NCBI RefSeq assembly: GCF_001510895.1
Contig: NZ_LPWA01000141.1
Location: 1 to 34,814 of the forward strand
DNA from: Mesorhizobium loti
GTDB lineage: Bacteria > Pseudomonadota > Alphaproteobacteria > Rhizobiales > Rhizobiaceae
DNA length: 34,814 nucleotides
Reading direction: 5' to 3'
Position numbers and translations under genes: made by a program. Shown here in pieces: positions 16,493 through 25,869 of this stretch (positions are counted from its first letter, which is position 1; each line of letters begins with the position of its first letter). The notes beneath the pieces are model-generated. The model was not told the DNA's origin, did not search any database, and saw nothing but the letters and a program-made list of their open reading frames with translations.

Positions 16493-17842
16493 TCAGGACG
16501 GATGTTTGCTCCACACGATGAAATTGCTCCACCAGGGTTCGAAACCACCAGAGATTCCCACCTCCGCCGGGATTTTTATCTGACGCGCACCAGCTGTTCC
16601 TCTTATCTGCTGGATGGAATCGGTGTGCATCCACCATCGAGTGCGACCGCAACCAATATTGCCACCGCTCGGCGAAACAGGATTTGGTCCATCGATGCTG
16701 ATATCAGTCTTGTAGAAGTCCAGACCTTCGCCGCACTTTACGCCCGCGAAGCTGAACCCTTCAAGATGAAACACGTGGAAGAGACCAAATCCATCGTAGA
16801 AGTTCTCAAACTGTATATCGCGCCATGTCAGACCGGCAGCCTCATATACTTTACGGGCCGTGGTTGCCGATCTCTCTTCGGCCTCTTCAAGTGTTTCGAT
16901 TGCCCCATGCGGTTGCAGCTCGTAGCAGTCGTCGCCGTCTATGGTCGCTGATCCTGCGTGGCCGAGAACATAGACTGGTTTCTGCCGCAAATCCCTCGCG
17001 CGCTCACTCGTGGTGACAACGTAGGCGGCCGCAGTGTGAATGGGTAGATCATTATCGAGTACGTTGGCTGGTTTGGCGATCCATCTTTCGTTGTTGTAGT
17101 CCTCTTCAGTAAGTTCGAATGGACGGTGTTGAGCCCAGAAGCCCTCGGGAAATAATAGGCCGTTCTTTCGTGAATTCACAACAAACGGTGCCATCATTTC
17201 GTGGGTCTTACCGTATTTATACATGTACCGCTGAAACTGGGTCGCAACCGGGTAGCAACCCGGGCCAGCCAGAGAATCGATGTATTTTTTCTGGAACGAC
17301 CCGGAAACCGTTGGTTCTGCATTTACGCCGCCGTGGTAGTAACGGCCTTCGAAATTGTGCCAGCCTTTGACGGCGAGGCACGTCGTAGCACGACCTTGAC
17401 CAACGGCTTCGATCGCGGCTGTCAGAGCCATTGTCATGCACTCGTGGGCGATTATTACTGTTTTCACGTTTGTCAGTTCCGGAATGTTCTTCAAAAGCCA
17501 TTCCGGGCTCAGTTGAGCAATACCGTCCAGCCGATTCTCGGTCTGCTTGAACCGCCTGAGAAAGCTCTCGGGCAGCGGCTTGCTTTCGGGCCAGAGCGAG
17601 CCTGTCGACGTGCTGGGGACGAGCACCATGCCATCGACGTCGGAGGCTTTCACCCCCGCTTCTGCGATTGCCATGCGAATGGCCAAAATGGCCCAAGCAC
17701 CGACACTGGTATCGGCACTTCCCTCCCATCGCCGCAATGTCGGACTTTGACCGACTCCCACGCAAGCCACTTTGCCCCTATGCGGCCAGATTCCCAGACC
17801 TTCTTCTGTGCGGTACAACGGCGCCGCGGATTTAACTTGCAT
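16493..17842 (-). CDS. thiolase-like protein (SCP-x/Ltp2-type), DUF35 partner
   Basis: 449 aa from ATG 17842 (GGGAG nearby), of the thiolase fold. The first half has GKVACVGVGQSP, AGVKASDVDGMV and, at the site of the usual acyl-cysteine, HECMTMALTAAIEAVGQGRAT (C135). The second half has the TLP signature PVSPSGGNIGCGRTRWWMHT and ends EVGISGGFEPWWSNF. The classical catalytic His (NxHGG) and second Cys (CGGG) of degradative thiolases are not seen. Such proteins pair with a DUF35 protein, as here 49 bp upstream, and the actinobacterial Ltp2-DUF35 pairs are retro-aldolases of steroid side chains. A C-C cleaving aldolase or an acyl-transfer role both fit. Confidence 0.85.
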   Translation of the reverse strand: MQVKSAAPLYRTEEGLGIWPHRGKVACVGVGQSPTLRRWEGSADTSVGAWAILAIRMAIAEAGVKASDVDGMVLVPSTSTGSLWPESKPLPESFLRRFKQTENRLDGIAQLSPEWLLKNIPELTNVKTVIIAHECMTMALTAAIEAVGQGRATTCLAVKGWHNFEGRYYHGGVNAEPTVSGSFQKKYIDSLAGPGCYPVATQFQRYMYKYGKTHEMMAPFVVNSRKNGLLFPEGFWAQHRPFELTEEDYNNERWIAKPANVLDNDLPIHTAAAYVVTTSERARDLRQKPVYVLGHAGSATIDGDDCYELQPHGAIETLEEAEERSATTARKVYEAAGLTWRDIQFENFYDGFGLFHVFHLEGFSFAGVKCGEGLDFYKTDISIDGPNPVSPSGGNIGCGRTRWWMHTDSIQQIRGTAGARQIKIPAEVGISGGFEPWWSNFIVWSKHPS

Positions 17843-17890
17843 CTGACTGTTCTCCCAAAATCGCTTCAATTCTGTGCAGCGCACACGATC

Positions 17891-18304
17891 TCATTTAATG
17901 ACCCGCCACTCGGGCACTTTCTGCCCTGTCGCGAGTGTGGTCTCGAAAATGAGTTCGACCGGTGCATCAAGCGGAACTTTATCGACTGGGGTTCCGGGTA
18001 GATGGGAGATCATGTTCACTCCAGGTGCCGCCGTGATGGCGATGAGCGCTGCATTGTAGGGTTGATCTGGCTGAAGCGCTGCGATTGGGGTGTCGTGGAT
18101 AACGGCATAGCTGTAAATAGTTCCGCTCCCGTCGACTTGGCGCCACTCAATCGTGTCGGCGCGCCTGCATTTGTCGCATCGTATTTTTGGGGGGTGCTGA
18201 AATCTGTCGCATTTGGTGCAATACTGAAGAACCAATCGTTCTTCGTTGCACGCTTCCCAGAAGGGTCTGTCATAATCCTCGGGAATCGGTGACTGCTTTG
18301 GCAT
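17891..18304 (-). CDS. Zn-ribbon/OB-fold protein (DUF35 family), acyl-CoA associated
   Basis: 137 aa. The N-terminal helix PIPEDYDRPFWEACNEERLVLQYC leads to a zinc ribbon with C29, C32, C43 and C46 (C-x2-C-x10-C-x2-C). An OB-fold follows (GSGTIYSYAVIHDT ... PDQPYNAALIAI). DUF35 proteins form complexes with thiolase-like enzymes and contact the acyl-CoA. Gene order places it directly before the thiolase-like gene on the same strand, separated by 48 bp, so they are almost certainly co-expressed partners. All four cysteines are present. Confidence 0.9.
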   Translation of the reverse strand: MPKQSPIPEDYDRPFWEACNEERLVLQYCTKCDRFQHPPKIRCDKCRRADTIEWRQVDGSGTIYSYAVIHDTPIAALQPDQPYNAALIAITAAPGVNMISHLPGTPVDKVPLDAPVELIFETTLATGQKVPEWRVIK

Positions 18305-18389
18305 CGTTAGTATTCTCCTCGAAGTTCGTTAGGTCGGGGCTCTCGCTAGGGCGGCTGCGATAGGGTTGGCTGCCGCACCACCAGCTATC

Positions 18390-19121
18390 TCAGCCCTCAT
18401 TTCGGATCGGCGCGAGAACGGCATAAGCCAAACGTTCCATCAGCAGAGTGGCATCCCGCGGCGCGTTGAAGCTCACATCCAATATCTGTTTGTTGATACT
18501 AACAGCGAGCGAGGGGTGACGCGCTAATTCGTGCGCAATGGACTTCGCCAGATCTACGTGTTCGCCGGGAGCAGATACTTCAGTGACAATTCCCCAGTTT
18601 TCAGCTTGACGGACATCGATCCGCCTGCCGCGCAGTATGAGATCACGGGCACGCCCGGCACCTACCACGCGAACCATGCGGCTTACGCCTCCTGCGGATG
18701 CCAAGATGCCGAGTCCGACTTCCGGCAGCCCGAAGACGGCCGAAGGATCGGCGACTCTGATGTCGGCGGCCAAGGCCAGTTCTAACCCACCGCCTAGACA
18801 GTATCCGGCTATCGCGGCGACGGTCGGCTGCCGCAGGTCGGCGAGCATCTCGTAGACGGCGCCCGAGTTCCGATAGTAGTCGGCGACGGAGTGCGCCGTC
18901 ATTTCCCGCAATTCTGTGATGTCAGCCCCTGCCGAAAACGCACCCTCGCCTCCCGTAATCACCACCGCGAGGCTCGTTTTCACCGCATCACTGCGCAGCA
19001 CTCGAGCTAGCTCGGTCTCCATGTGGATGGATAGGGCGTTGCGCTTCCAATTCCGGCGCAGATAGATCACCGCTACATCCCCGTCGCGGATAACCTCGAC
19101 AGTACCGGGTCCTTGCGACAT
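18390..19121 (-). CDS. enoyl-CoA hydratase/isomerase family protein
   Basis: 243 aa crotonase from ATG 19121; a GTG at 19130 is too close to the AGGGA site. Oxyanion-hole motif AFSAGADITEL (61-71) and GYCLGGGLELALAADIRVADP. The two glutamates of true hydratases are present: E114 in GGGLE and E134 in VFGLPEVGLG, so syn-hydration of a 2-enoyl-CoA is plausible. Its start is 30 bp after the acyl-CoA synthetase stop and it is followed after 86 bp by the DUF35 gene, so it is the second gene of the leftward CoA operon. The substrate is unknown. Confidence 0.92.
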   Translation of the reverse strand: MSQGPGTVEVIRDGDVAVIYLRRNWKRNALSIHMETELARVLRSDAVKTSLAVVITGGEGAFSAGADITELREMTAHSVADYYRNSGAVYEMLADLRQPTVAAIAGYCLGGGLELALAADIRVADPSAVFGLPEVGLGILASAGGVSRMVRVVGAGRARDLILRGRRIDVRQAENWGIVTEVSAPGEHVDLAKSIAHELARHPSLAVSINKQILDVSFNAPRDATLLMERLAYAVLAPIRNEG

Positions 19122-19151
19122 GATGGACACTTCCCTCTCGTGCTATGCTTA

Positions 19152-21260
19152 TTAGCAGTCAGACTCATTACCAGACCCACGGAGCACGATGCGTGCATCG
19201 AGAGCGATAGCTCCTTTGGGTGTGACGAGTAACGGATTGACCTCCAACTCGTTGATTTCCGGCTGCAAAACCGCGACCTGTGTAATAGCCGCGATCGCAG
19301 CGCCGGCGGCATTCAGATCGACCGCGGGCTTGCCGCGAACTCCGCGGAGCAATGCGGAGGCACGTAACCCTTCAAGCAGGTTACGGGCGGAATCGGCGTC
19401 AAGCGGAGCTAGTGCGAATGCCACGTCGGCGAGAACCTCTGTATAGATACCGCCCAGTCCCACCATCGCAACCGGTCCGAAACGCGGGTCCCGCTGTACC
19501 CCAACGATAATTTCAATCCCCTCGCGAAGATCTGCCATTGCTTCGACGGAAAACGATGGCGGAGAAAGCGAGTCAGTCATCCGTGACAAAGCTTGAGTAA
19601 GCTCACCGTCGGTCGAGAGACCAAGTGCGACTCCTCCCAAATCCGACTTGTGAAGGAGGCCCATGGCCTTGAGTACCACTGGATATCCGATGGCCGCTGC
19701 AGCTTTTTTGGCTTCGGCTGCGTCCTGCACCAGCCTCGATTCTGGGAATGTGAGTCCTGCTCCCCGAAGCAGTTCGCGTGCATGCCAATAATCAGCCGAC
19801 TCGATGGGATTTGCTGACATCGTCGGCAAAGAGGGCAAGCGGCGCCGGGCAGAAGTACGGTCGAGAAGAGATAGGGTGGTAGCAGCGTCGTCCACGGCAA
19901 GGAACAAAGGCACTCCTGCAGATTCCATTATCTTGGACGCGTTGCTGTTCGGTCTCATCGTATGCATCAAAACCGGTTTGCCGTACTTCCGGATGATGCG
20001 AGCCATTGATGTAGCCGCTTCAATCTCAGCACGGCCTAGCTGCTCCCCATACTCTTCGTATCCTCCGAAAAACCCAGTTATAAGTGCCGAATCGATCTCC
20101 GGACTTGCGAGCACTGCTTCCAAGACGGGCACGAATGCAGCGACGCCCTCTTCCCCTGAGCCTATCAAATCAACCGGATTCGTGACGCCTGCCGACGGTG
20201 GAAGGATCGTACGAAGCGTGTCGCTAACATCGTCAGCAAATTTCGGAACCGACAAGCCCGCGGACTCAACGACGTCAGATGCCATTCCAGCGCTTCCGCC
20301 GCCGTCTGCGATTACACCAACTCGGTGCACAGCTCGCGGACCGAAGCTGAGAAGCGTCGCTGCAGCGTCCGCCAACTGTCGGGGACTTGCAGCCCGATAG
20401 ATACCCGCAGCGCGACACGCCGCATCCACGACTAAGCTGCCAGAAGTCAAGGATCCTGTATGCGATTGAGCACCGCGAATGGATGCCTCGCTGCCCCCCA
20501 CCGCCAGCAACAACACGGGCTTACCAGCCTCTGCCGCAGCAGTGGCAGCGTCGACGAACGAGCGACCGTCAACAAAATCCTCGCAGAACAGTGCGATAAG
20601 GTCGGTATCGGGATGGTCTACGCAGGCACCGATGACATCTGCAGCGTTTAAGTCCGCCTGGTTGCCCAACGATACGAACCTTGAGAATCCATGACCGCGC
20701 GCCTTCAGCAGGCCACTCATCTCGAGTGCCATGTTGCCGCTCTGGGAAATGAGAGCGATCCGTCCGGGCGGTAACGGATTCGATGTGAGTGTAAGCGAGG
20801 TACTCGTGTCGAGCACGCCCAAGCAGTTGGGTCCCAGAAGGACAGCGCCGGCAGAGCGCACCCGTCGCACGATACGCTCTTGGACCGCTCTCCCGTCCAT
20901 ACCGAGCTCGGCGAAGCCCGCCGTTACACCAATTATCGCTCGAGCCCCAGCGGCTAGTGAGTCCTCGATAGCGGCTTCGAAGCCCCTGGCGGGCACCGTG
21001 ACAACGACGAGATCAACCGGACCATCGAGCTCGGCAAGGCTTTTCAGAGCCGGCTGACCTAATATCGTTTCTCCATTGCGGTTGATTAAGTGGACTTTGC
21101 GAGAGTCGCTCATCCGCAAGGCTTGGGCGCTTATCCAATTTCCCCATTTGGTCGCGTCACTGCTCGCCCCTAGGATTGCGACGGAGTCGGGTGCGAAGAG
21201 AGGGGTCAAATCACGTCCGACCCCGCGGTTCGAAGAGATCTTTGAGGACCTGTCAAGCAT
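19152..21260 (-). CDS. acyl-CoA synthetase (NDP/ADP-forming), fused alpha-beta subunits
   Basis: 702 aa. It makes an acyl-CoA from acid, CoA and ATP via an acyl-phosphate and phospho-histidine. Order of domains: CoA-binding (about 15-145; SVAILGASSDATKWGNW, LLGPNCLGV), two succinyl-CoA-ligase-like flavodoxin domains (about 150-460) with the active-site H267 in GAQSHTGSLTSG, and a C-terminal ATP-grasp (about 480-702) with YPVVLKAMGLLHKSDLGGVALGL, VGLGGIYTEVLADVAF and ELEVNPLLV. ATG 21260 has GGAG six nt upstream. It leads the CoA operon. Relatives act on acetate, aryl acids, pimelate or branched acids, so the substrate is open. Confidence 0.93.
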   Translation of the reverse strand: MLDRSSKISSNRGVGRDLTPLFAPDSVAILGASSDATKWGNWISAQALRMSDSRKVHLINRNGETILGQPALKSLAELDGPVDLVVVTVPARGFEAAIEDSLAAGARAIIGVTAGFAELGMDGRAVQERIVRRVRSAGAVLLGPNCLGVLDTSTSLTLTSNPLPPGRIALISQSGNMALEMSGLLKARGHGFSRFVSLGNQADLNAADVIGACVDHPDTDLIALFCEDFVDGRSFVDAATAAAEAGKPVLLLAVGGSEASIRGAQSHTGSLTSGSLVVDAACRAAGIYRAASPRQLADAAATLLSFGPRAVHRVGVIADGGGSAGMASDVVESAGLSVPKFADDVSDTLRTILPPSAGVTNPVDLIGSGEEGVAAFVPVLEAVLASPEIDSALITGFFGGYEEYGEQLGRAEIEAATSMARIIRKYGKPVLMHTMRPNSNASKIMESAGVPLFLAVDDAATTLSLLDRTSARRRLPSLPTMSANPIESADYWHARELLRGAGLTFPESRLVQDAAEAKKAAAAIGYPVVLKAMGLLHKSDLGGVALGLSTDGELTQALSRMTDSLSPPSFSVEAMADLREGIEIIVGVQRDPRFGPVAMVGLGGIYTEVLADVAFALAPLDADSARNLLEGLRASALLRGVRGKPAVDLNAAGAAIAAITQVAVLQPEINELEVNPLLVTPKGAIALDARIVLRGSGNESDC

Positions 21261-21481
21261 ATGCGGCTCCGTCCCGCAGAAAGCGCATCGCCGTAGCGTG
21301 GAAAAGAAATGCGATGAAGCATCGCCAAGATGAACGGGTTAAGCCCCCCTTGTCCCTCGGCGGTTCAACGGGCTGATTGCGCCAATTCTGTTCCTCGAAG
21401 TGCATTTCCCCTCCCTGGAATCCCCCTCGATACGCCAGTCCCTGGCGGAACCGCTCCGGACTAACATCGGGTCTCATTCGT

Positions 21482-21503
21482 AATTTCGTGAGACTACGAA
21501 ATT
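21482..21503. promoter_or_regulatory. perfect dyad AATTTCGT-N6-ACGAAATT, candidate LysR site
   Basis: AATTTCGT (21482-21489) and ACGAAATT (21496-21503) are perfect inverted repeats around GAGACT, in the region between a divergent LysR gene and the operon it probably controls. The AT-rich, interrupted dyad shape fits LysR recognition sites. Confidence 0.55.
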
Positions 21504-21518
21504 TGGCCCACTTTTACA

Positions 21519-21538
21519 CTGCATTAGATTTGATGCAG
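21519..21538. promoter_or_regulatory. second dyad CTGCAT-N8-ATGCAG
   Basis: CTGCAT (21519-21524) and ATGCAG (21533-21538) are perfect inverted repeats, 15 bp from the first dyad. Two sites in tandem match the recognition-plus-activation site layout of LysR promoters, though their sequences differ. Confidence 0.4.
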
Positions 21539-21731
21539 ACCATAAGTAGAGGCTATGGACTGCGGCGATGGCTCGCCTCGACCAAAGCTTCGTGCTCGGC
21601 GAGCGCGGAGGCAGTCGAATGGCAGATCTGCCTTTGTACGTGCTGCATCGACCTAAAGCGGGTTGGTCCGGCGCGATGCTGAGTCCACTGGCTGGGTGGA
21701 CAACTTATGCCTGTGACCATAGAATTATCTG

Positions 21732-22643
21732 ATGGAAAGTCGCGGTCGCAGAATAAGCGGTTCACTCAACTCCCTTGAAGTTTTTGCGACGGCGGTCCGC
21801 CTTAGCAATCTTTCCCGGGCGGCAAAGGCACTCAACATTTCTCAACCCGCTGTATCCCATCACATTTCAACGCTTGAAAGACGGCTGCAGCAGGCGCTGT
21901 TCGCCAGGAGGAACAACCAGATTACGCCTACCGCGAACGCGCGAAAGCTGGCCGACGCGATAACGCTTGGCCTCGATCACATTGACCAAGTCTGGAGGGA
22001 CCTGTCGATTGCTCGCGCTGACGAGGTCACGATTGCATGCTCCTTCGGTTTCGCAGATCAATGGTTAACCCAGAGATACAGCGATCTCAGGAACTTCATG
22101 GGCAAGGTCCAAGTGCATGTCCTAACCACCGACCGACTCCGCGAGATCGACCAATCCACGGTAGACGCCACCATCGTGTGGAATCTCGAGGATGCGCCGC
22201 GACAGCCTTCATTCCCGCTCATCCGGGAAGAGGTGTTCCCCATTTGCAGCCCGACGTTTCTGTCGCTGCATCCGGAGATCGAGAACAACCTCGGCGAACT
22301 CCCATCGGAGTCTTATCTTCATTTCGATGTTGGAGCTTCCGGGTTTCTCACTTGGTCGAGCTGGTTTACCCGCTGTGGCATTCGGGTGCCGGACCTAACC
22401 CAAGGAATGACATTCGATGCATACCCTTTCCTCCTGCAGGCTGTACGCCGTAGCGAGGGTGTTGGGCTTGGGTGGAAAGGAGTAGTGGATCGAGCACTGG
22501 CGGACGGAGAAGTCGTCCGGCTGTCTCCGAGTGTTGTCAGCCGAGAAATCTCGTATCACGTATTCCACCATCCTGAGATTGCGACCAAGCAGAGCCGGGC
22601 GAGATTGCTGGATTGGTTTCACTCTCAAACCCTATTGGACTGA
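21732..22643 (+). CDS. LysR family transcriptional regulator, GcvA-like
   Basis: 303 aa. The HTH (about 12-70) reads LNSLEVFATAVRLSNLSRAAK, then ISQPAVSHHISTLERRLQQALFARRNNQITPT. The effector domain (about 95-300) has VHVLTTDRL and VDATIVWNLED, ends GWKGVVDRALADGEVVRLSP, and resembles GcvA-type regulators. It is divergent from the acyl-CoA synthetase operon, so it is the likely controller of that operon, with acyl-CoA or the free acid as a guess for the inducer. It appears intact. IS relics begin about 250 bp downstream. Confidence 0.92.
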   Translation: MESRGRRISGSLNSLEVFATAVRLSNLSRAAKALNISQPAVSHHISTLERRLQQALFARRNNQITPTANARKLADAITLGLDHIDQVWRDLSIARADEVTIACSFGFADQWLTQRYSDLRNFMGKVQVHVLTTDRLREIDQSTVDATIVWNLEDAPRQPSFPLIREEVFPICSPTFLSLHPEIENNLGELPSESYLHFDVGASGFLTWSSWFTRCGIRVPDLTQGMTFDAYPFLLQAVRRSEGVGLGWKGVVDRALADGEVVRLSPSVVSREISYHVFHHPEIATKQSRARLLDWFHSQTLLD

Positions 22644-22892
22644 TTGTCGGCAACATTGTCGTTACGTCTGTCGCTGTGCGCTCTTGGGTAGAAGGCGGGC
22701 ATGTAGGGCATTCTTGCTAGGCATTATGCGATGTTAATAAAAATTGTGCTGTAGGCACACTCACCAGCTACGCGCCACCCACAATCCGGGGAGATCCTCT
22801 CAATGCCTCCCCAGGCACGCGCCGTTGTTGCAGGGCGCGGTGGTTTGACTTCCCTAGAATTCAACATCTCTTCACGGTGTCGTTACCGGATG

Positions 22893-22990
22893 TGGTGTAG
22901 CTGGTAGCCCGGTGGTCATCGGTCATTGGCGTTTCGCGGTAGGAGCTGGTCTCCACTGGATTGAACACCGATGACCGACAACATCATGAA
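22893..22990 (+). mobile_element. IS256-like element, 5' end relic
   Basis: GGTGTAGCT, then GGTGGTCATCG, then GAACACCGATGACCGAC with ATG at 22971 (MTDNIMK) resembles the leader and start of IS256-type transposase genes (usually MTDDMM). The same layout recurs at 31,650 in the same orientation. After about 20 bases of the gene it runs into an IS66 relic. Only the 5' edge survives. Confidence 0.5.
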
Positions 22991-23745
22991 ACCGCAGGCG
23001 CTCGTGCGGGCCGTGCAGACGAGAAGAGCCGCTTCGGACGGTCAGCGACTGCTACCGCGACAGAATGGAGGTGCGGCGTGGTAGTGTCGACGAGCAGCGC
23101 CCACAGTCGCGCCGCCGTCAGCTGCATCACGCAGTTCTCAATCTTCGGCCAGCGAAACTCGCCGTCCTCCAGCCGCTCGGCGAACAGGCACATGCCAGTG
23201 CCGTCCCGGAAAATCAGCTTGATGCGATCACTCTGCTTGGCCCGGAAGACGGAAGACGAAGACTGCGCCACCGAATAAGTGGGTAACGATCTGCTCGCAC
23301 ACTAGAGCTGCCATGCCCTTCGCACCCTCGCGGGAGTCGACAGGTTGGACGCCACTAGAAACCCTGACCGCGCCGGCCGGGCTGATCACGACGACGCATT
23401 CAATGCGCGGATCACCGCCGCTACCGGTCCCCAGCGTCGGCGCCACGGTCCACCCGCACGGCGACGCCATCGATCTCGAGTTCGACCACGCTGGGGTCAT
23501 GTCCGCTTTCTGCCTGCGGGGCCGAGTTGGGTGCTTCACCGCCGGCTCCGGCGTCGGGCTGCAACGACCGCCGGCACGAACAAGGATTCCAATGCCTCGT
23601 CTCCGCGGTCGCTCGGCGTGCAGCCCGACGCCAGGCAACAGTTGCTGCGGCGACAAGGCGTAACGGCGCGCGACAGCGTTCACTGTCTCACCCGTCTCGT
23701 AGCTTTCCGCCACAATCCGTACCTTCTCTCAGGGCCCCCTCTCGC
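22991..23745 (-). mobile_element. IS66-family relic (tnpA/tnpB fragments, frameshifted)
   Basis: On the minus strand: a TnpA piece with VAESYETGETVNAVARRYALSPQQL (about 23,718-23,640); the TnpB start PAGAVRVSSGVQPVDSREGAKGMAALV (about 23,380-23,300) and GGAVFVFR; then, after a frame change at about 23,250, RIKLIFRDGTGMCLFAERLEDGEFRWPKIEN (about 23,230-23,130). TnpB normally reads VDFRKG here. The C-terminal part is degraded, and no tnpC is present. This is a dead IS66 copy. Confidence 0.85.
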
Positions 23746-24268
23746 CGGCCAGAGTTGGTGAGATCTCGAAACGGCGCACCGGCTCCACGTCACTCGACTT
23801 TCAAGCATAAGATCTGAAATCGTCATGTGTCGAAATCCTGAAGGGCTTCGGACATCGTCCCTCAGGCCGCGAAAGACGTCCTCAGAACACCCGCGCCTAC
23901 AAGCGTTTGGCCAAGAATCATAAACTGATGTCTGAAAATCGTAAATCGCCTGTCCATGTTGTGCGATACTTCTCATGGAAATGCGACGAAGATCGCACAA
24001 CAAAGGGGAAACAAGCGCTACGAAAATCGATGACGCGGCGGCTGAGAAGAATGCCCAACGGGCGGGAGTAAGTCGGTCTGATGACGCTCCCGTATGGAAT
24101 GATCTGTGCCCTGCGGACTCGCTCGACTGCGGCTAAAATCCGATCCTGGAGAAGCCGCATCACAAGCCCCAGAGGGTGGGTCGATATCTACGGCATAGTG
24201 GCTTATTTGACCCCAGCACGCTGACAAACAGGCGTCGACATACTGCAATCACAAGAGGAGAACTGCCA
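23746..24268. other. gap before the ABC transporter genes, with one long inverted repeat
   Basis: About 520 bp with no recognisable gene. It holds a perfect 11-bp inverted repeat (23957-24002) and, presumably, the promoter of the ABC operon. The ribosome site GAGGAG sits at about 24,255. Confidence 0.5.
23957..24002. promoter_or_regulatory. perfect 11-bp inverted repeat, candidate operator of the ABC operon
   Basis: TGTTGTGCGAT (23957-23967) and ATCGCACAACA (23992-24002) are exact reverse complements separated by 24 bp, about 270 bp before the binding-protein start. No T-run follows, so a terminator is unlikely. The arm spacing (35 bp centre to centre) would suit a regulator bridging two sites. 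Confidence 0.5.
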
Positions 24269-25851
24269 ATGAGCAAATGGGATGAAGCTTCAAGTATTAC
24301 GATGAGGGTGAGCAGGCGGGGCATTCTCAAATCCGCACTAGGCGCGTTGGCCCTAGCTTCATCAAGCGGCGTTCTGCCGGCGATTGCCCAGCAATCAGCT
24401 CCGAAAAGGGGAGGGCATTTCAGACTTGGCGTCGCCGCCGGTTCCACCTCCGACTCCCTCGACCCGGCAACCTACGCAAATAGATTCACAGATGTGCTGG
24501 GTAAGAGCCTGCACGGCTATCTCATGGAAGTCGATGCGGATGGAAATCTTACCGGCGAACTCGCTGAAACCTGGGACGTATCGAAAGACGCCAAGACTTG
24601 GACCTTCAAATTGCGGCCAGGCGTGGAGTTTCACAATGGAAAACGCCTAGATGCTAGCGATGTAGTCGCCTCCATAAATCACCATCGTGGAGAGGAATCC
24701 AAATCCGCGGCAAAGAGCATCGTTGACGTGATCGACGATATTCGCGCAGACGGTTCGGAGACTGTCGTATTTACTTTGAAGCAGGGATACTCGGACTTCG
24801 CTTGGGTTCTTGAAGACTTCCATCTAGCCATCGTGCCGGCGAAGGACGGTAAGGCAGATATCTCCGGAGTTGGTGCGGGAGGATATGTGCTCGAGAACGT
24901 TGACCTTGGTGTTAAAGGAACCGCCAAGCGGTTCGCCAACTATTGGAAGGCGAATGCGGCCTGGTTCGATTCTATCGAAGTCCTTGCGATTCATGACGCT
25001 GCGGCGCGGACAAACGCCCTGACAACAGGCCAGATCCACGCAATGGAGCGATGCGATCTCAAAACTGTGCACCTCCTCGAGAGGAACAAAGATCTGGAGA
25101 TTGTCTCGATTGGCGGCAGTCAACATTTCACCATGCCAATGCTGTGTGATGTCTCTCCGTTCAACAATCCAGATGTCAGACTGGCACTCAAATATTCAAT
25201 CGATCGTCAGCAGTTGCTAGAGACTTTACTTCGGGGGTATGGTCAGCTCGGTAACGATCATCCAATTGCGTCCACAAATCGGTTCTTCGACCCGAACCTT
25301 CCGCAACGAGCATACGATCCGGAGAAAGCGAAATTTCATCTTAAGAAGGCTGGGCTGTCTGATCTTAAAGTCAGCCTATCGGCGGCGGATGTCGCCTTCT
25401 CAGGCGGCGTCGACGCGGCTGTGATTTTCCAGCAGAATGCTGCCAATCGGGCATTACGATTGATGTCGTCCGCGAGCCGAACGATGGATATTGGGACAAT
25501 GTCTGGATGAAAAAGCCATTCTGTGAATCCTATTGGGAGGGTCGAGTCACCGCAGACTGGATGTACTCCAGTGCCTATGCAGCTGATGCCGTATGGAACG
25601 AGTCCCATTGGAAGAACGCTCGTTTCAACGAGCTTTTGGTCGCTGCGCGATCGGAACTCGATGATGCAAAACGCGCTGAGATGTATTCAGAAATGCAGGC
25701 TATCTGCAGCGATGATGGCGGTTCGGTCATACCGATCTTCGCGAACTACGTCAGTGCTGTGTCGCGGAAGATTGGCCACAACAAGATAGCTTCCAATTGG
25801 GATTTGGATGGCTTCCGCTGCACGGAGCGCTGGTGGTTCGCTGACGTCTGA
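24269..25851 (+). pseudogene. peptide/nickel-type ABC transporter substrate-binding protein (SBP_bac_5), one frame break
   Basis: The periplasmic binding component of a Dpp/Opp-class importer. ATG 24269 follows AGAGGAG. A Tat signal with SRRGIL at 15-20 and the hydrophobic run ALGALALASSSG ends near AIAQQ. Then come SLDPATYANRFTD, LAETWDVSKDAKTWTFKLRPGVEFHNG and DVRLALKYSIDRQQLLETLL, core SBP_bac_5 motifs. At 25,449 the frame breaks (reads NRALRLMSSASR to TGA 25,508-25,510). Restoring one G gives GITIDVVREPNDGYWDNVWMKKPF and the rest to 25851, about 527 aa in total, normal for the family. Either a recent loss or an error in the read. It leads the operon binding protein-permease-permease. Confidence 0.88.
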
Positions 25852-25869
25852 GTCCGTCGAGAATAAAAT

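Larger units (their letters stand above)
21261..21731. other. divergent regulatory region between the CoA operon and its LysR gene
   Basis: 471 bp without a recognisable gene. It contains two short perfect dyads (21482-21503 and 21519-21538) close to the LysR side and presumably both promoters. Short frames here read as random sequence. Confidence 0.6.

Noticed and set aside
22788..22812. GGGGAG...CTCCCC hairpin after the second LysR gene
   Set aside because: Only 6-bp arms, no T-run and 145 bp past the stop; too weak to call a terminator.
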